This document shows, piece after piece, positions 15,127 to 21,620 of a stretch of DNA of 21,823 nucleotides; position 1 is the stretch's first letter, and each line of letters opens with the position of its first letter. The notes beneath the pieces were generated by a model that worked only from the letters and a program-made list of their open reading frames with translations, had not been told where the DNA came from and ran no database searches. The position numbers and the translations under genes are program-made. This DNA is from an uncultured Christensenella sp. Lineage in GTDB: Bacteria > Bacillota > Clostridia > Christensenellales > Borkfalkiaceae. Location: the NCBI GenBank assembly GCA_910586065.1, contig CAJUGI010000011.1, positions 1 through 21,823 on the forward strand, given 5' to 3'.

Positions 15127-15155
15127 ATTTTAACACAAAACGGAATTACAGGCAA
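15127..15155 (-). promoter_or_regulatory. promoter ending 9 nt before ATG
   Basis: Minus-strand TTGCCT (15155-15150), 17-nt spacer, TAAAAT (15132-15127). An overlapping TATAAT (15127-15122) has no good -35 partner. ATG begins at 15117. Confidence 0.5.
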
Positions 15156-15401
15156 GCTTTTAACGAATTCTATTCCTCACCGTTGCCTCATCCTGCCGTT
15201 TGTAAGGCGCCGTTTAATTTGTTTCAGCACATAATACAGAATTTCAACATCAAATTCGGCATTTTATCCGCACCAGTAACGAGGACTTTTTCGACGAAAA
15301 CCGTTTCGGGTGAAATATTTTCAGTTATCATTTAAGAACCTACAATGAATTTATTTCGTCTTTGCTGAAGTAAAGAACGCGTAAAACCTGCGAAAAACGA
15401 C
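15156..15401. other. intergenic stretch, possible decayed coding DNA
   Basis: No intact gene. On the minus strand a short frame starts at 15331 (MITENISPETVFVEKVLVTG) and stops after 35 codons; another frame just beyond reads EFDVEILYYVLKQIKRRLTN and then stops. The two look protein-like but are broken by stops, so a gene remnant is possible. I cannot name a parent family. Confidence 0.2.
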
Positions 15402-15440
15402 AAAAATAGCGCAGAACATGTTTCAAGTTCTACGCTATTT
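15402..15440 (-). terminator. terminator of the AEC/DUF4874 operon
   Basis: On the minus strand AAATAGCGTAGAAC pairs with GTTCTGCGCTATTT (one G-U pair, 9-nt loop) and is followed by TTGTCG after the stem's T run. It lies 44 nt past the stop at 15484. Confidence 0.75.
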
Positions 15441-15483
15441 GGCTGTTCAACGTATTTTATTTTAACAAAACAAATAAATTTTA

Positions 15484-16917
15484 TCAAACCGCTGAAATGT
15501 TTTTTGTAATTTCTATTTCACCTATTTTGTTTGCTTTTAAAGCGTCGTTCCAGATTTGGTTGTTGGCAAATTGCAAAGCGTAATGCGGTTTGCCTTCCGA
15601 CTCGCCGCCGTAAATATAGAGATAAACGGCGTATTTACCGTTTTTGAGGGTTAAGTCCGTTTCGTAATTTACGCTGCTGCAACCCGTGAAATTTTCCGCC
15701 TGCCGTGTAAGCGCCACCTCGCCGTCTTCATTTACAAACAATAATTTCGTATACTTTTGCTTGTTTAAATTGCCGAAGCCGACGTTTTTAATTGTTAAAC
15801 TTATTTTCAATTTACTGCCTGAACAGTTAAACAGGGATTCGGTTAAAACAAACCTGTAACCCATTCGGTTTTCGATATAATTAAAAGCTGTTTTGCCGAA
15901 ATAGAGATTTTCATTTCCGCAAGCGGAATTATAATTCGTATTCTTCCACTTTTCGATAACTTTATTATTCCACTCGATATTTAAGTAGCTTAAATGCATT
16001 TTAAACATTTCGGGCAGGCATTTATCGATGTCGTGCAGAGAGCTGTCCGGCACAACCACTTCCCCTCCGTACGGCAGGTGCGCAGTTTGCTTACTTAAAA
16101 ATTCCACTTCCTTTTCGCGGTTCGTATAGGTGCCCACATCCGTTTGTGAGCCGAGATAACCGTCGTTATAAATTCCGAGGCGGTAAGCCTTGTCGGTACT
16201 GCTTACGGCGTAGTTTTCGATTTGGTTTACGGTTATTCCGAGATAATCGTAAATCATTTTCGGCGTGCGCGCCAGCACGGGGATATCTTCAGTATTGCTT
16301 AAAAACGTTTCAAGAACAGGAGTTATATGCGCGGCGTCGGCTATCGAGCTGGAATGCATTTCGCCCCACGGACCAATCATTCCCGCCTCTATCGCCGTTA
16401 TCGCGGTTTGAAACCTGTTCAAAACCGGACAAACCTGTTTTATATGGTTTAACATCGTTTGCAGTTCCGGTTCCTTATTTTTTTCGCCACCGTAAAACGG
16501 GTCGTAAGCAAACCGCACCACCGCACTCTTTTCATTTTGATTTAAAAATGAAAGCAATTCCTCTAAACCGCTAACCGCACTTTCGGATAACGGCTTGTCG
16601 GCAACGCCGTTTACCGCTCCGGAAAAAACGCTTATATCTATGCGAAGGTGATACAGCTGAGTTGAAGCCGATATTATACCCTTATTGTAATCCGCACCGC
16701 CGTCGGTTACTCTTACGTAAACCGGTCTGTAAAAGCCCTGGTCGGGATTGTTTATATTTTCGGTGCTTTCGGCGTAATTTAAGTTCTGCCTTACGTCTTC
16801 CGCAAAACCGCCTCCATCAGATGGATACGCGTATGTAAGTATTAAAAGAATTATCAGAGCGGCAATCGAAACGGTCAAAACAGAAGTTGCCGCCGCTAAG
16901 AGTTTTTTCAAATTCAT
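15484..16917 (-). CDS. DUF4874/DUF4832 exported protein, putative glycoside-hydrolase-like
   Basis: 477 aa. An uncleaved signal anchor or signal peptide (about 9-30), then the DUF4874 domain (about 45-200) with NNPDQGFYRP (56-65), SVFSG, VVRFAYDP (133-140) and the strongly conserved EAGMIGPWGEMHS (177-189, Glu186), then DUF4832 (about 210-470) with a beta-rich C-terminus. Domain pairs of this kind occur in secreted bacterial proteins with a TIM-barrel-like front half; glycosidase activity is suspected but not shown. It follows the AEC transporter gene by 15 nt; the ATG has GGGG 9-12 nt upstream. Confidence 0.85.
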   Translation of the reverse strand: MNLKKLLAAATSVLTVSIAALIILLILTYAYPSDGGGFAEDVRQNLNYAESTENINNPDQGFYRPVYVRVTDGGADYNKGIISASTQLYHLRIDISVFSGAVNGVADKPLSESAVSGLEELLSFLNQNEKSAVVRFAYDPFYGGEKNKEPELQTMLNHIKQVCPVLNRFQTAITAIEAGMIGPWGEMHSSSIADAAHITPVLETFLSNTEDIPVLARTPKMIYDYLGITVNQIENYAVSSTDKAYRLGIYNDGYLGSQTDVGTYTNREKEVEFLSKQTAHLPYGGEVVVPDSSLHDIDKCLPEMFKMHLSYLNIEWNNKVIEKWKNTNYNSACGNENLYFGKTAFNYIENRMGYRFVLTESLFNCSGSKLKISLTIKNVGFGNLNKQKYTKLLFVNEDGEVALTRQAENFTGCSSVNYETDLTLKNGKYAVYLYIYGGESEGKPHYALQFANNQIWNDALKANKIGEIEITKNISAV

Positions 16918-16932
16918 ATACTTAACCCCAAA

Positions 16933-17877
16933 TTAAATAAGCAGCGCCAGCACAGGCAAAGTTGCAATAGAACATATTGACCCCAAAAGCACGGTGTTTG
17001 CCGCAATGTCCTGCCCCTCGCCCAAAAGTTCGGCAAAGTTCTGGACAACGGAAGCCACCGGACAGGCGCACATAACGTACATACACATCATAAGTTCCTT
17101 ATCGACGTTCAACAGATACAAAACGCCGTAAACAAACAGCGGAAATACTATCTGGTTAATTGCCACCGAAAAATATTGCATCCAGTTTGTAAACAAATTT
17201 TTAAAACGGATTGTGGCAAGGCGCATCCCCATAATCAGCATACACATCGGCGTCGTCATTTTGCCGAGAATAGTAATCATATTGTCAAGCTGACCTAAAA
17301 AAAGTCCGTTTTCCGCAGAAATTTTATACCCCGTAATAAAAAACGGCAGCGCTACGGCGATGCTTATTATAGCCGGATTCAATAAAACCGATTTAACGCT
17401 TATGTATTTTTTATCGCGTGTAATTATTGCGGAAACCAGCGTCCACCCCAAAAGACTCATAGACAGAAAATACATCATCGAATAAGCCGCAACGTTTGGC
17501 GACTGCGGAAAAACCGCTTCCAACAAAGGAACGCCCAGAAACGAACAATTTGAAAGCGTTGTGGCAACCGTGGTTATTCTGTAACGGATATCGTTAAACT
17601 TTTTGCGGAATATAAGACAGAATAAACCTATAAAGATGAGCTGAACGGCGGTTATTACTCCCAAAAATATCAGAAGATTTACACCGAGTTCCGGAGTAAA
17701 ATTTGCCTTGTTGAAAGAATAAAGCGTAAGCGCGGGCTGACAGACGAACATTAAAACTTTTGAAAAATATTTTATGTTGTCGGGCTGCACTGCTTTTACT
17801 TTTACCAGAATAAACCCCGGCACTGCCGTTAAAAGCATTATGCCGACCAATGTGAGTGTAGTTAAAAATGCTTGCAT
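16933..17877 (-). CDS. AEC-family (auxin efflux carrier-type) transporter
   Basis: 314 aa, the usual length. About ten TM segments in two halves; typical marks are LTAVPGFILVKVKAV at TM1, TTLSNCSFLGVPLLEAVFP in the first half (conserved N-x-x-F-x-G-x-P), and MTTPMCMLIMGMRLA and CPVASVVQNFAELLGEGQDIAANTVLL in the second. Family members move organic acids or similar small carboxylates; the substrate here is unknown. Its ATG lies 6 nt after a TATAAT box and has no Shine-Dalgarno, so a leaderless mRNA is predicted. Probably co-transcribed with the DUF4874 gene. Confidence 0.95.
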   Translation of the reverse strand: MQAFLTTLTLVGIMLLTAVPGFILVKVKAVQPDNIKYFSKVLMFVCQPALTLYSFNKANFTPELGVNLLIFLGVITAVQLIFIGLFCLIFRKKFNDIRYRITTVATTLSNCSFLGVPLLEAVFPQSPNVAAYSMMYFLSMSLLGWTLVSAIITRDKKYISVKSVLLNPAIISIAVALPFFITGYKISAENGLFLGQLDNMITILGKMTTPMCMLIMGMRLATIRFKNLFTNWMQYFSVAINQIVFPLFVYGVLYLLNVDKELMMCMYVMCACPVASVVQNFAELLGEGQDIAANTVLLGSICSIATLPVLALLI

Positions 17878-17883
17878 AATTTT

Positions 17884-17912
17884 ATTATAGCACCCGCGTT
17901 TTTAAAAGGCAA
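17884..17912 (-). promoter_or_regulatory. promoter of the AEC gene, ending 6 nt before ATG
   Basis: Minus-strand TTGCCT (17912-17907), 17-nt spacer, TATAAT (17889-17884). ATG at 17877. The -35 box (TTGCCT) is the same as at 15150-15155. Confidence 0.65.
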
Positions 17913-17924
17913 CGCGAAAAATAT

Positions 17925-17949
17925 AAGGCGCGCTAAAAAGCACGCCTTT
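17925..17949 (-). terminator. terminator of the tRNA-Ser transcript
   Basis: On the minus strand AAGGCGTGCT - TTTT - AGCGCGCCTT (one G-U pair) followed by ATATTTTT. It begins 4 nt after the encoded CCA. Confidence 0.75.
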
Positions 17950-17952
17950 TTA

Positions 17953-18040
17953 TGGCGCAGAGAGAGGGATTCGAACCCCCGGATAGTTGCCCATCAACGG
18001 TTTTCAAGACCGCCGCGTTCGACCGCTCCGCCATCTCTGC
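17953..18040 (-). tRNA. tRNA-Ser (anticodon UGA)
   Basis: 88 nt including an encoded CCA. Minus-strand acceptor GCAGAGA pairs with TCTCTGC, discriminator G; D arm GCG...CGC with GAGCGGTCGAA; anticodon loop CTTGAAA with anticodon TGA; long class II variable arm (TGATGGGCAACTATC); T arm GGGGG-TTCGAAT-CCCTC. Reads UCA and other UCN codons. It is preceded by three repeats carrying its own 5' sequence and lies under the promoter at 18306-18334. Confidence 0.97.
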
Positions 18041-18123
18041 ATTTTTATTAAATTTTACAGAGCGGGAGAACGCGGGCGTTCGTCGCACCGAAGGCGTATG
18101 CCTTACCGCTCCGCCATCTCTGC
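18041..18123 (-). repeat. 83-bp repeat, copy 1 (next to the tRNA)
   Basis: Minus strand: first 19 nt (GCAGAGATGGCGGAGCGGT) identical to the tRNA-Ser 5' end, then a 48-nt part not in the tRNA, then a 16-nt AT-only linker. Fold: stem P1 (positions 10-18 with 59-67 of the unit), P2 AAGGC-ATAC-GCCTT, P3 GAACG-CCCG-CGTTC, joined by CGGTGCGAC. Confidence 0.95.
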
Positions 18124-18206
18124 ATTTTTATTAAATTTTACAGAGCGGGAGAACGCGGGCGTTCGTCGCACCGAAGGCGTATGCCTTACCGCTCCGCCAT
18201 CTCTGC
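18124..18206 (-). repeat. 83-bp repeat, copy 2
   Basis: Identical to copy 1 over all 83 bp, directly adjacent. Confidence 0.95.
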
Positions 18207-18284
18207 ATTTTTATTAAATTTTACAGAGCGGGAGAACGCGAGCGTTCGTCGCACCGAAGGCGTATGCCTTACCGCTCCGCCATC
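18207..18284 (-). repeat. 83-bp repeat, copy 3 (promoter-proximal, 78 bp)
   Basis: Matches copies 1 and 2 over 78 bp except for one base at 18241 (A instead of G on the plus strand), which falls in the P3 loop and leaves the stems intact. The first 5 nt of the unit (GCAGA) are missing; the minus strand reads GGCGATGGCGGAGC here, so only 14 nt (GATGGCGGAGCGGT) match the tRNA. This is probably the ancestral copy from which the others arose by unequal crossing-over with the tRNA 5' end. Confidence 0.9.
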
Positions 18285-18305
18285 GCCAAAATAATTAACG
18301 CGTTT

Positions 18306-18334
18306 ATTTTAACAAAACCGCCGTTTGGTGTCAA
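18306..18334 (-). promoter_or_regulatory. promoter of the repeat-tRNA-Ser transcript
   Basis: Minus-strand TTGACA (18334-18329), 17-nt spacer, TAAAAT (18311-18306). Predicted start near 18299, before all three repeats. No second promoter is seen between repeats and tRNA. Confidence 0.8.
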
Positions 18335-18353
18335 ATGATTTTACGGTGCTCTT

Positions 18354-19085
18354 TTACCGTTGTCCGCCGTTTTTATAGCGGTTATTCAAAAGTTTGTCGT
18401 AAGAATAATTCTTCTTTATTTCATCAATTTTACCGGATAAAAAATAACTGTAAATATTGTTATCAGATGCATAAATACAGTGGTCCTGTAAATTAACGTT
18501 GTTTATACTGCACATAAGCTGGACCGCGCCGGTGAAATTATCGTCATTTTCGGACGGAAACGAACTTCCGCTCAGATGGTTGTGAGCAATTAACATTGCA
18601 TAAGGTTTTACGGTTGAAATCACTCTTGACACCCTGTCCGCATCAACCTCCACCTGATTTGTCTCGTTTGTGGAATAGGTGAATATTTTTTTAATTTGCC
18701 CATTCTTTTCAAGACAATACAATTCAAGCACTTCCTCCGCCTTTCCGCGAAATCTCAGTTTGACAAAATTCTGAAAATCTTCGTAACTTTTCAATACTGC
18801 GACGGCTGCGGCTTCGGAAACGGCGTCTTGCAAAACGCATCTGCCTATGCATTTAAGATACAACGCCACGCTCTCCCCGACGCCGTCCACCGTACAAAGC
18901 TCGTCAATTTCAGCCGATAAAACTCCCTTTATGTTACCGAAAGTTTTTAAAAGAGCGTGAGCTATGGGATTTGTATTTCTGCGCGGATAAGCATTGAAAA
19001 GCAAAATTTCCAAAAGCTCGTGTTCATAAAGCGAGTCGCCTCTCTTAAGTTTTTCATACATTCTGCTTCTGTGACCCTCGTGCAT
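18354..19085 (-). CDS. radC: RadC-family JAB/MPN domain protein
   Basis: 243 aa from ATG at 19085. N-terminal UPF0758-type helical part with helix-hairpin-helix-like VDGVGESVALYL (66-77), then the JAB domain with the metal motif HNHLSGSSFPSEND (168-181: His168, His170, Ser178, Asp181), which matches H-x-H-x7-S-x2-D. Known as RadC, but a role in DNA repair is not established for the family; deubiquitinase-like metal-protease chemistry is only inferred from the fold. The canonical HNHPSG reads HNHLSG here. The start has AGAGG about 10 nt upstream; an in-frame ATG at 19139 lies outside the promoter. Confidence 0.92.
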   Translation of the reverse strand: MHEGHRSRMYEKLKRGDSLYEHELLEILLFNAYPRRNTNPIAHALLKTFGNIKGVLSAEIDELCTVDGVGESVALYLKCIGRCVLQDAVSEAAAVAVLKSYEDFQNFVKLRFRGKAEEVLELYCLEKNGQIKKIFTYSTNETNQVEVDADRVSRVISTVKPYAMLIAHNHLSGSSFPSENDDNFTGAVQLMCSINNVNLQDHCIYASDNNIYSYFLSGKIDEIKKNYSYDKLLNNRYKNGGQR

Positions 19086-19107
19086 AATCTGTTGCCTCTT
19101 TAACCGA

Positions 19108-19136
19108 ATTTTATCACAAAACAAAGTAGTTTGCAA
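19108..19136 (-). promoter_or_regulatory. radC promoter
   Basis: Minus-strand TTGCAA (19136-19131), 17-nt spacer, TAAAAT (19113-19108). Predicted start near 19101, 16 nt before ATG. Confidence 0.65.
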
Positions 19137-19176
19137 CATATTATCCGCAATTTGCCGAAACGAAAGTTAACGCTTA

Positions 19177-19240
19177 TTGCAAATATTCCGCAATATTGCA
19201 AAAAAAACAGCGCGCATTAACAACGTGCAAATAGCTTGCA
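19177..19240. promoter_or_regulatory. inverted repeats with TTGCAA words between divergent promoters
   Basis: 19177-19201 is a near-palindrome TTGCAAATATT-CCGC-AATATTGCAA with one extra base. 19226-19240 is TGCAA-ATAGC-TTGCA and overlaps the -35 box of the plus promoter. TTGCAA also forms the radC -35 box. A regulator site is plausible but unproven. Confidence 0.35.
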
Positions 19241-19264
19241 TTTTTTGTTAGTATATATTAAAAT
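19236..19264 (+). promoter_or_regulatory. promoter of the three-gene operon
   Basis: TTGCAT at 19236-19241, 17-nt spacer, TAAAAT at 19259-19264. Predicted start near 19271, leader about 31 nt with GAGGGA. Confidence 0.6.
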
Positions 19265-19301
19265 TATACCGTCGCAAAATGAGACGCGGCTTGAGGGACA
19301 T

Positions 19302-20108
19302 ATGAAAGAGTTTTTTAAAGGTCTTGTAAAAGACCGGCAAAGCATTTTAAAAACCGCGCTTTTCGGGGCGTTTATTTTGGCGGAGACCGCCATATATATT
19401 GCGTTTATTGCCATTCAGGTGCCCACGCACGCCGACCCGATTTACCTTAAATACGCAGGAATACTCCTTTGCGTTACCGTTTCCGCCGCGAGCATTTACT
19501 TTTTCAGAACCGACGGGATTACGATGACCGTTGCGCTTGTCTTTACGGCGGTTTCGGATTTGTTTATATTAGTTATGAACAAATATTACGAAGCAGGCGT
19601 TTCGACTTTTATTGTAGTTCAGATTACTCACTTTGTAAGAATTTATATGATAAGCGGCAAAAAGCCCTATATATCAATTGGGATAAGGCTTGGCGTTATA
19701 ATTGCGGCGCTGATTACTTTCGGCGTTTTAGGCAAACTTAACGCGCTTATAGGGCTTGTATGCATTTACTTCCCCATGCTTGCGGGCAATGTGATAGACA
19801 GCGCGTTTTTGATAAAAATTTCAAAAAAATATATACTTTATTTTATGGGGCTGCTCTTCTTTTTGGGTTGCGACATATTTGTGGGGCTGTGCGAGGCGGG
19901 AAAGATAGGACTATCGATTATCCCCGCCAACCTCGACTTTTTTGCTCACCTTATGATTTGGCTCTGCTATCTGCCCGCGCAGACCTTTATTGTACTTTCG
20001 GTAAACAACGCACAGTATAAGCCGTTCTTTTTAAATAAACCCCTCAAAAGCGCAGCCGCCGCGGAAACAGTTTCAACGGAAGGTGAAACAAAGGCAAATG
20101 AAGAATAA
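19302..20108 (+). CDS. membrane protein, possibly distant YhhN/TMEM86-like
   Basis: 268 aa from ATG at 19302 (GAGGGA 4 nt before it; an earlier in-frame ATG at 19236 coincides with the promoter -35 box). About eight hydrophobic segments spanning residues 20-240, with TAVSDLFILV in the first half and FFLGCDIFVGL in the second. The repeated (S/C)D-x-(F)-(I/L) layout recalls the YhhN/TMEM86 lysoplasmalogenase family, but similarity is weak and I would not rely on it. The tail is polar and acidic (ETVSTEGETKANEE). It overlaps the next gene by 11 nt. Confidence 0.7.
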   Translation: MKEFFKGLVKDRQSILKTALFGAFILAETAIYIAFIAIQVPTHADPIYLKYAGILLCVTVSAASIYFFRTDGITMTVALVFTAVSDLFILVMNKYYEAGVSTFIVVQITHFVRIYMISGKKPYISIGIRLGVIIAALITFGVLGKLNALIGLVCIYFPMLAGNVIDSAFLIKISKKYILYFMGLLFFLGCDIFVGLCEAGKIGLSIIPANLDFFAHLMIWLCYLPAQTFIVLSVNNAQYKPFFLNKPLKSAAAAETVSTEGETKANEE

Positions 20109-20784
20109 GCTTTTAACAGCGCTATTTATAATTGCGTTGGTGCTGTTTTTAATAACGGTATCGATTGGTCTGCCGATATATTGCCGTTTTTTATATTACA
20201 TTCAAATTAACACTTTAAACTTAACCGAAAAAACGGGATGGTCGTACGACGTTATTAAAACCGCTTACGACGAAGTTCTAAACTTTTGCACCCTTGCCTG
20301 GGTTACCGAATTCAGCGCGGGAGCGCTTAAATTTTCGGAAAGCGGCGCGGCGCACTTTGCCGACTGTAAAGTATTGTTTAATTTAAATCTGTACGTTATG
20401 ATTTGTTCAGCGGCAGCAGTGCTGACGCTGTTAATTTTGCACAAGTGTAAAATTATTAAAATTTTAAAAATCAAGGGACACGCGGCTTATTTCTGGGCGG
20501 CAACCGCCGCGGTTGCGTTGCCCGTATTGCTGGTGATTATTGTTGCAATCGTCGGGTTCGATAGGGCGTTCGTCGCTTTTCATTCAATTTTCTTTCCCGG
20601 TAAAAGCAACTGGATTTTCAATTTTAAGACCGACGAAATTATTTTGGTAATGCCGCAGGAATTTTTTATGAACTGCGTAATAATTATAGCCGCGGGACTT
20701 GTAACTTTGTCGGCGGCGCTTATACTCATTGACGTTTTGCTGAGGCATAAAGAAAAAAATGCGTATAGAAAGACTTTATCTTAA
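20098..20784 (+). CDS. DUF1461 (TIGR01906) integral membrane protein
   Basis: 228 aa from ATG at 20098 (AAAGG just upstream); a GTG at 20083 is an alternative start. Four to five TM segments: about 5-30, 95-115, 128-155 and 190-215. The family-typical block is FHSIFFPGKSNWIFNFKTDE followed by IILVMPQEFF (about 160-190), preceded by an extracytoplasmic region after TM1. Function unknown for the family, common in Bacillota. It overlaps both neighbours (11 nt upstream, 26 nt downstream), so the three genes are tightly coupled. Confidence 0.85.
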   Translation: MKNKLLTALFIIALVLFLITVSIGLPIYCRFLYYIQINTLNLTEKTGWSYDVIKTAYDEVLNFCTLAWVTEFSAGALKFSESGAAHFADCKVLFNLNLYVMICSAAAVLTLLILHKCKIIKILKIKGHAAYFWAATAAVALPVLLVIIVAIVGFDRAFVAFHSIFFPGKSNWIFNFKTDEIILVMPQEFFMNCVIIIAAGLVTLSAALILIDVLLRHKEKNAYRKTLS

Positions 20785-21556
20785 AAAACTTAATAACACA
20801 CGCGATTTGGGCGGATTCCCTGCGGCGGAAGGCAAAGTTATAAAAAAAGGTAAACTCATCCGCAGCGGAAAACTTTACAAATTGCCGAAGAGCACGCTAA
20901 ACGCGTTAACAAAACTGGGCGTAACGACGGTTATCGATTTGAGAACCGCTAAAGAAACCGAAGAATATCCCCCCGCTGTAATTAACGGTTCAAAATATAT
21001 TCATATACCGCTTGTATGTACGGCAACGACGGGAATTACGCACCAGAAAAGCATGGCGGCGACCATGATGAAAGAGAGCAAACGCATTAAAAGCGAATTC
21101 GGCACGGCTGATAATTATATGAAAAGTATGTATGAAATTATACTTTTCAGTGAACAGTCGAAAGAGAGTCTGAAAGAGATATTCAGACTTATACTCGAAG
21201 AAGACGGCTGTATTTTGTGGCATTGCAACGGCGGTAAGGACCGCACGGGAATAGTTGCAATGCTGTTGGAAACGCTTTTGGGCGTAAATGAAGAATTGAT
21301 TATAAAGGATTACGTCGCCTCTGATAAATTTCAGCGCCGCAGAAGAAACATTCAGAAATTAGGTTTGAAAATCGTGCCGCTACCGCGAAGATTCAAGAAA
21401 ATTCTTTATGCCCTTATGAATGCTAAACCCCAATATATTACGGGAGCAATAGAAGAAATTAAAATAAGATACGGTTCGGTTGAAAACTATTGCAAAACCG
21501 AACTCGAACTGACGGACGCAGATATAAAAACACTTAAAGAAAAATATCTGGTATAA
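20759..21556 (+). CDS. tyrosine-protein phosphatase (Y_phosphatase3 family)
   Basis: 265 aa. N-terminal NTRDLGGFP (13-21), a strand-turn VIDLRTAKE (58-66) and the P-loop HCNGGKDRTG (155-164) with nucleophile Cys156 and Arg162; the GKDRTG form is typical of bacterial PTP family 3, some members of which also act on lipid phosphates. No signal peptide, so it is cytoplasmic. The ATG at 20759 lies inside the end of the DUF1461 gene; GAGG occurs about 14 nt upstream. The C-terminal third is helical and charged. It could counter a tyrosine kinase or act on phosphoinositides; neither is shown. Confidence 0.92.
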   Translation: MRIERLYLKKLNNTRDLGGFPAAEGKVIKKGKLIRSGKLYKLPKSTLNALTKLGVTTVIDLRTAKETEEYPPAVINGSKYIHIPLVCTATTGITHQKSMAATMMKESKRIKSEFGTADNYMKSMYEIILFSEQSKESLKEIFRLILEEDGCILWHCNGGKDRTGIVAMLLETLLGVNEELIIKDYVASDKFQRRRRNIQKLGLKIVPLPRRFKKILYALMNAKPQYITGAIEEIKIRYGSVENYCKTELELTDADIKTLKEKYLV

Positions 21557-21574
21557 TATTTTGCATATAATTTT

Positions 21575-21606
21575 ACAGCCGCCGCGCAATTTTGCGCGGC
21601 GGCTGT
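21575..21606. terminator. shared hairpin between convergent genes
   Basis: Perfect 32-nt palindrome (ACAGCCGCCGCGCAAT and its complement). T tracts are poor on both sides (ACCTATTTT plus, AAAATTATAT minus), so efficiency is uncertain, but its position between the phosphatase and galE fits the other shared terminators. Confidence 0.6.
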
Positions 21607-21620
21607 ACCTATTTTAAAGA

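Noticed and set aside
17952..18217. Two plus-strand open frames ending in the same repeated peptide
   Set aside because: They read the antisense of the tRNA-Ser and its repeats; the repeated peptide is a by-product of the 83-bp repeat.
18041..18284. CRISPR array
   Set aside because: The whole 83-bp unit is repeated with no unique spacers, there are only three copies, and no cas genes are present.
17953..18284. Attachment site of an integrated element at the tRNA
   Set aside because: Integrases usually duplicate the tRNA 3' end; here the 5' end is repeated, and no integrase or foreign block is visible.
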